From the NCBI GenBank assembly GCA_022925895.1, contig JAKSYS010000002.1, positions 62,001-126,000 on the forward strand: 64,000 nt of DNA, given 5' to 3'. Below are positions 60,024-64,000 of the stretch, in pieces. Position 1 is the stretch's first letter; each line of letters begins with the position of its first letter. The notes beneath the pieces are model-generated. The model saw only the letters and a program-made list of their open reading frames with translations, was not told the origin of the DNA and made no database searches. The position numbers and the translations under genes are program-made. The stretch is from Fragilaria crotonensis. Lineage: Eukaryota > Bacillariophyta > Fragilariophyceae > Fragilariales > Fragilariaceae.

Positions 60024-62965
60024 ATGATAGGAGGATCCACCGCTTCTGCCTCTCCCGTTCGCTTCTGCCTCTCCTGTTCCTCGTCTCTTCCACCGGACGA
60101 TGACCCTGTCTTTGGCTTCTCCACTTTGAAGTGGATCGAACCTCCTGAGTTTGAATCGAAACCAGTGGAAACCCAGAAAGATAGAAACAATCGTTTGCAC
60201 AGAGGCTGATTTTCGCAACAGTCATACTCCAACAGCTTGGCATAGGTACTGGTCCTCGGACGTTACGCCGTGAATGGAGAACTCTTCGAAATGGCATGGA
60301 ACGAGTTTGAAACTGTCCCAACCAGATTGCACAGTATTATCTGGTATAACTACATGTACCAAATCGAGAGAAAGATGCTAATTCCTGACAAACTCGAAGT
60401 CTGGGCCACCAAGCTTTCTCAACCTCTTCTTGCCGTCAAGGAACCATCTATTATGACCACCGATACTCTGACGACCACATGGCAATCCATTGCAGCAACC
60501 AAAGGTTTCTCGATGACGCCATGGAAAAAAGTTGGACCACAGAAAGGACGATCTCAATCTGCTAAAGCGAGCAAGTCAATGGATTTGCATAGCCTCGGAT
60601 TTACAAGATCTTTTCGCAAATCTTCCCTTCTCGTATCTCCTCCAAAAACACTTCAAGAAGAAGCAGAGCAACCTCCAGTCGAAACTTCACCAGATGTAAC
60701 TTCACCAGTTGAAACTATTCCTGTCACAACAAAGGAAGTTTCGCCTTCGGGAAAAACAGCCCTGCCGGACCAAGTTTTTGCCACCAAGAAAACTGTAGAA
60801 GATAACTCTACAGCGTCATCTGACGGAAAAATCTCTGCAATTATTCCCAACATGAACGTTCCAGTTAATGATGGTACATACCGGATCACAATTCGCTGGA
60901 AGACAAAGATCGATCCAACAAACACTTCCCGTCAGGCCGCCTCTCTGTCAAAGTCTATTTCTGATCTCAAATGATATTTTCAGCGATGACGATGGTCTCT
61001 TGTATCACTGGGGAACGGAAGGACTTGAGAGGTATAATTTGATTTCGAATATGACGCCGCAGGAAGTTCGATCGTTCATAAGTCCATCGGTTACTTTGAT
61101 GCCTTCCCAATCCATGATGATCATTCCAATTCGCTTTGGATTCACGCGTAATACACCTTCTACATGGAGGAACCAGGACACAACAAAGGCAGCACTTGAC
61201 AAGTACAACGCAACGGTCTCGTTTTCAAACTCCAAAAGTACTAGCGGGAAATTGGTGATTGCAGGATATGTTCTACTCAAAGCTCCGATGACCACTCATC
61301 GACTGCGCTACTTGCAATTTCTTCGAAGCACTCTCCCAGATTCCACACCAGGTTTTGACATTCTTTTACATCGCCGAACCCCTTTAGACCAGGGAATCAA
61401 CCATCTTGCTATTCAATGCGGGGAAAAGCATGTCCACCCCATCAGTCAAGTGCTAATTGCCAATCTCACTGGAGATAGGAGATCACCGGTATATATCCCC
61501 CGTTTTGCCTTTGCTGACATGACAAAGGAACAAGCTGGAAAACGTTTTGAAACTCATGACACATACATAAAGTCACTCAAAGGCATTCCTCTATTCCCCA
61601 CCATGCTTGCAAATCTGGACACGATCCGCACCGAATATAAAGACAATCACATCGTCTGATGGAAAAACTTACATCCCATGTGACGTCGTCAACGGCGGGT
61701 ATGACCAAAAAGCATATCTTCTTGTTCCACCGCAATACGAGCATGCAGCGATTGAAGCTTTAGAAACGTACAGGAGGAAAGTTTTCCCCATTACACAACG
61801 AGAGGCTCGTTTTCGAGCAGACATAGGACCACCATCAGTTATACATGTGAACTCCAAATTGAAGGCAAACTTGAGTTTTCTGGAAAACCTATCCGCGTTA
61901 TCAGAGTACAAGAACACAGCAACACAGGACAACAAGGGCTCTGAGATACACAGTGTGGCTTCTGATAAGCAGTACTCGGTCGACTCTGAGGTTTCTATGG
62001 TGAGCAATGAATCCGACGATCCTAAACACGATGGGACTGTGAAATGACCACCAACATCTCTAGAATCAATCCGAAATCAGTATCGGACCCGGTCGGTCGA
62101 CAATGCAACTGCGTCAACATCCTCTAACAGTCTTTCAGGCAAGTCTCGTCAATCCATGCTCTCAACGTCCAGTGCAAGGTTCATTGAACTTGAGGCGCGA
62201 ATTACACGTCAGCAGACCGAATTCGATCGTAAGGACAAGATCTCTTCCGACCGATTGGCGCAGATTGAGAGACAACTGCATCGTTTTGACGAGGTTGAGA
62301 CAAAAATAGACTCTCTCAAAAGCGACATCGATTCGAAACTCGACGCATCACAACAGGTTCAGCGAGAGGATCTCAAAAACATGAATGGTCAGATTTTAGT
62401 AGTGATGGAAAACCAAGCGGGGTTTGGTGCCTCGATAAACATCCTGAGCGACAAGATCAGCCTAGTGATGGGTCTGATGGCTGAAAGTAAGCTCACAGCA
62501 AATGACGAGTCATTGAAGATTCGTCGTCCATCGCCAAACGTGTCTCAGGCTATTCGCACATCCGATCTAGGTGGCTACGATCTTGAGACCAGAGGGCCTC
62601 CCCTGGCCCTGATGCCGAACACGAATGAGGAGGAGAAGATGGAAGATAATAATGCAAACCGCGAAGACAGCAGTGTATCTATGAAATCTTCCGCATCAAA
62701 ATCATCCTCTTCAACCGATTCGGGTAAATTTCGCTCCCCAGACAAAAAGAAGCAAAGACCTGTGAACCAGGCTCACGGACACCGGGCGAACAAGGATGAT
62801 TCAGAGGATACGATCAGCAATGATGGAGACCAACCAAATCAAACAATAGTCATCAAACGTCTTGATGACTCTTCCACAACAAACCGATCCCTTGAGGATA
62901 TTACCACCGACCTAGAGAGTCGATACAATACCCAAAACTCTCTCGGCGGAGGGTCCTCATTATGA
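60024..62965 (+). pseudogene. LINE ORF1, frame-broken
   Basis: Reads in pieces: 60270-60974, 60868-61659, 61607-62047 and 62048-62965. The last two are in one frame, separated by a TGA at 62045. Conserved blocks HRLRYLQFLRSTL, GFDILLHRRTP and HLAIQCGEKH match copy A ORF1. The C-terminus has the same coiled-coil character (FIELEARITRQQTEFD, QIERQLHRFDEVETKI) and a Ser/Lys-rich tail. The N-terminus (60024-60270) contains two stops. It would have been about 900-950 residues, as in copy A. Confidence 0.75.
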
Positions 62966-64000
62966 TCGCCCAGCAGCAACGGCAACCTCTTCTGCGGGAT
63001 ACGAGAGTACCCCGCATTTCTCAACAATCTATTCACCAGATTGATCAGTCCGAATCATCTCTTCCAATTTCTCCCATTCTGCAACTCCCATCGCATCGTC
63101 CTGGCCGAAAGACTGGGCACATCCTCTTGATCCTAGCCCCGACAAGTCATATGGTGATACCATCCTACAAAAACGAAAAGGCACTGTACGACTATTCTTT
63201 CAAAACGTTAAAGGATTGACGTATTCGACAGCAGGTGACGACTACCGATACTATCTTTCATGCCTTAAATCATACGAGGTGGATATCGCAGGACTTGCCG
63301 AAACAAATACTTGTTGGACACATCCGCACATATGTGCTGATTTCCGTCAAATTCTCCGTCGCCAATTCAGCCAAAGCAAAGTTATCTTCGGATCGCCTAA
63401 CCGGATATTGATCCTTGTCTACCAACGGAAACTTTTCAATCAGGAGGAAGCCTTACGCTCGTGACTGATCGAGTGGTCTCAAGTGTAAACGGCGAGATCG
63501 ATCTACAGGACACAACCGGTCTTGGACGCTGGAGTGGAATATCTTTTATGGGACGCGACAATTCTTGCCTCTCGATTATAACGGCATACAGAGTTTGCTC
63601 CGGATCACCACAAACGGCACCTCTGGGCAGTGCATTCCTTAGAGAATATGATTTTTTCCGTATCCATAATAAGCGACATAACAACCCACGTTCTGAAATG
63701 CTCCAGCCAAGACCTAAAAACGCTTATACATCGGCTTCAGAATAGTGGGCACATGATAATACTCATGCTCAATGCGAACTCGACGACTGATACTGACTCA
63801 AAGCTGGTTTCTTTTATCCAAGAATGCAATCTCTTCGACCTACATGATAAGTCTCCTGCTCCTTCGACATACATTGGATCGGCATCGAGGAGAATTGATT
63901 TTATCTTTGGATGTGAATCGGTGCGGCGACAAGCGACTCGTTCAGGTACCCTCTCATATTGGGAAGGACCCCAGTCAGACCATCGAGGCCTTTATGTTGA
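62962..64000 (+). pseudogene. LINE ORF2, endonuclease domain, frame-broken and partial
   Basis: The ATG at 62962 overlaps the ORF1 stop (ATGA). The EEP domain is spread over several frames: VRLFFQNVKGLT and VDIAGLAETNTCW, then after a shift near 63400 DTTGLGRWSG and IITAYRVCSG, then after a shift near 63705 LMLNANSTTD, STYIGSASRRIDFIFG and PQSDHRGLYV. The terminal SDH is intact here, but the catalytic Asp of the central D-x-N strand is Asn. The domain continues past the window edge. Confidence 0.75.

Larger units (their letters stand above)
60024..64000 (+). mobile_element. LINE copy B (decayed), runs off the right edge
   Basis: Same order as copy A: ORF1 with homologous central blocks, an ATGA overlap, then an EEP endonuclease. 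Frame changes and in-frame stops in both ORFs show it is not functional. It is diverged from copy A, sharing motifs but little nucleotide identity by eye, so the two belong to different subfamilies of one group. Confidence 0.82.

Overview
The window is nuclear DNA of a photosynthetic stramenopile, most likely a diatom. The genes are separated by intergenic DNA. Introns are short (73-100 bp) and follow GTAAGT...AG. One predicted protein begins with a signal peptide plus an Ala-Phe type plastid leader. A diatom-type cyclin and a thioredoxin/PUB-domain protein like those of the diatom plastid import (SELMA) machinery are present. The retrotransposons are of the Ty1/copia and LINE kinds common in diatoms. 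The species cannot be named from the sequence alone.

Layout. 1-4.0 kb: the 5' part of a LINE on the minus strand (ORF1 intact, ORF2 endonuclease running off the left edge). 4.4-11.5 kb: Copia-1 on the minus strand, with two identical 314-bp LTRs and a TACTA target duplication. 11.9-35.6 kb: the main host gene block. It holds a plastid-type small protein, a membrane protein, a coiled-coil protein, transcription elongation factor SPT5, a YCII-domain protein, a cyclin, a RagC/D-type GTPase, a threonine-aldolase-like PLP enzyme, a membrane-anchored TPR protein, an aquaglyceroporin, a conserved small protein, an RNase H-fold protein and a METTL13-like methyltransferase. 35.7-43.3 kb: Copia-2 on the plus strand, with 387/388-bp LTRs and a TGGCG target duplication, inserted about 100 bp upstream of the methyltransferase start. 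43.7-45.9 kb: the thioredoxin-PUB protein. 46.6-47.4 kb: a TTA-flanked inverted-repeat element (MITE). 48.1-53.3 kb: Copia-3, an older and decayed copia of another lineage. 53.7-58.2 kb: a decayed P5B-type ATPase gene that still shows its introns. 59.4-59.65 kb: a minisatellite. 60.0-64.0 kb: a second, decayed LINE related to the first.

How the parts fit. The host genes are mostly housekeeping: transcription elongation, TOR-pathway GTPase, cell cycle, eEF1A methylation, solute channel and plastid import. They are single genes with no operon logic, and several convergent pairs almost touch at their stop codons. Mobile elements make up nearly half of the window. The least expected signals are: a cluster of hydrophobic segments between Gag and protease in both Copia-1 and Copia-2; a split gag with an overlapping stop/start; a candidate splice-removable stop codon in Copia-1; a primer-binding site shared by two elements with unrelated LTRs; and intergenic DNA extremely rich in the palindrome GTAC.

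Caution: many genes, host and mobile alike, carry isolated one-base frameshifts, several in homopolymers. Some are probably assembly errors rather than biology. Frame breaks are described where seen and no gene has been repaired.
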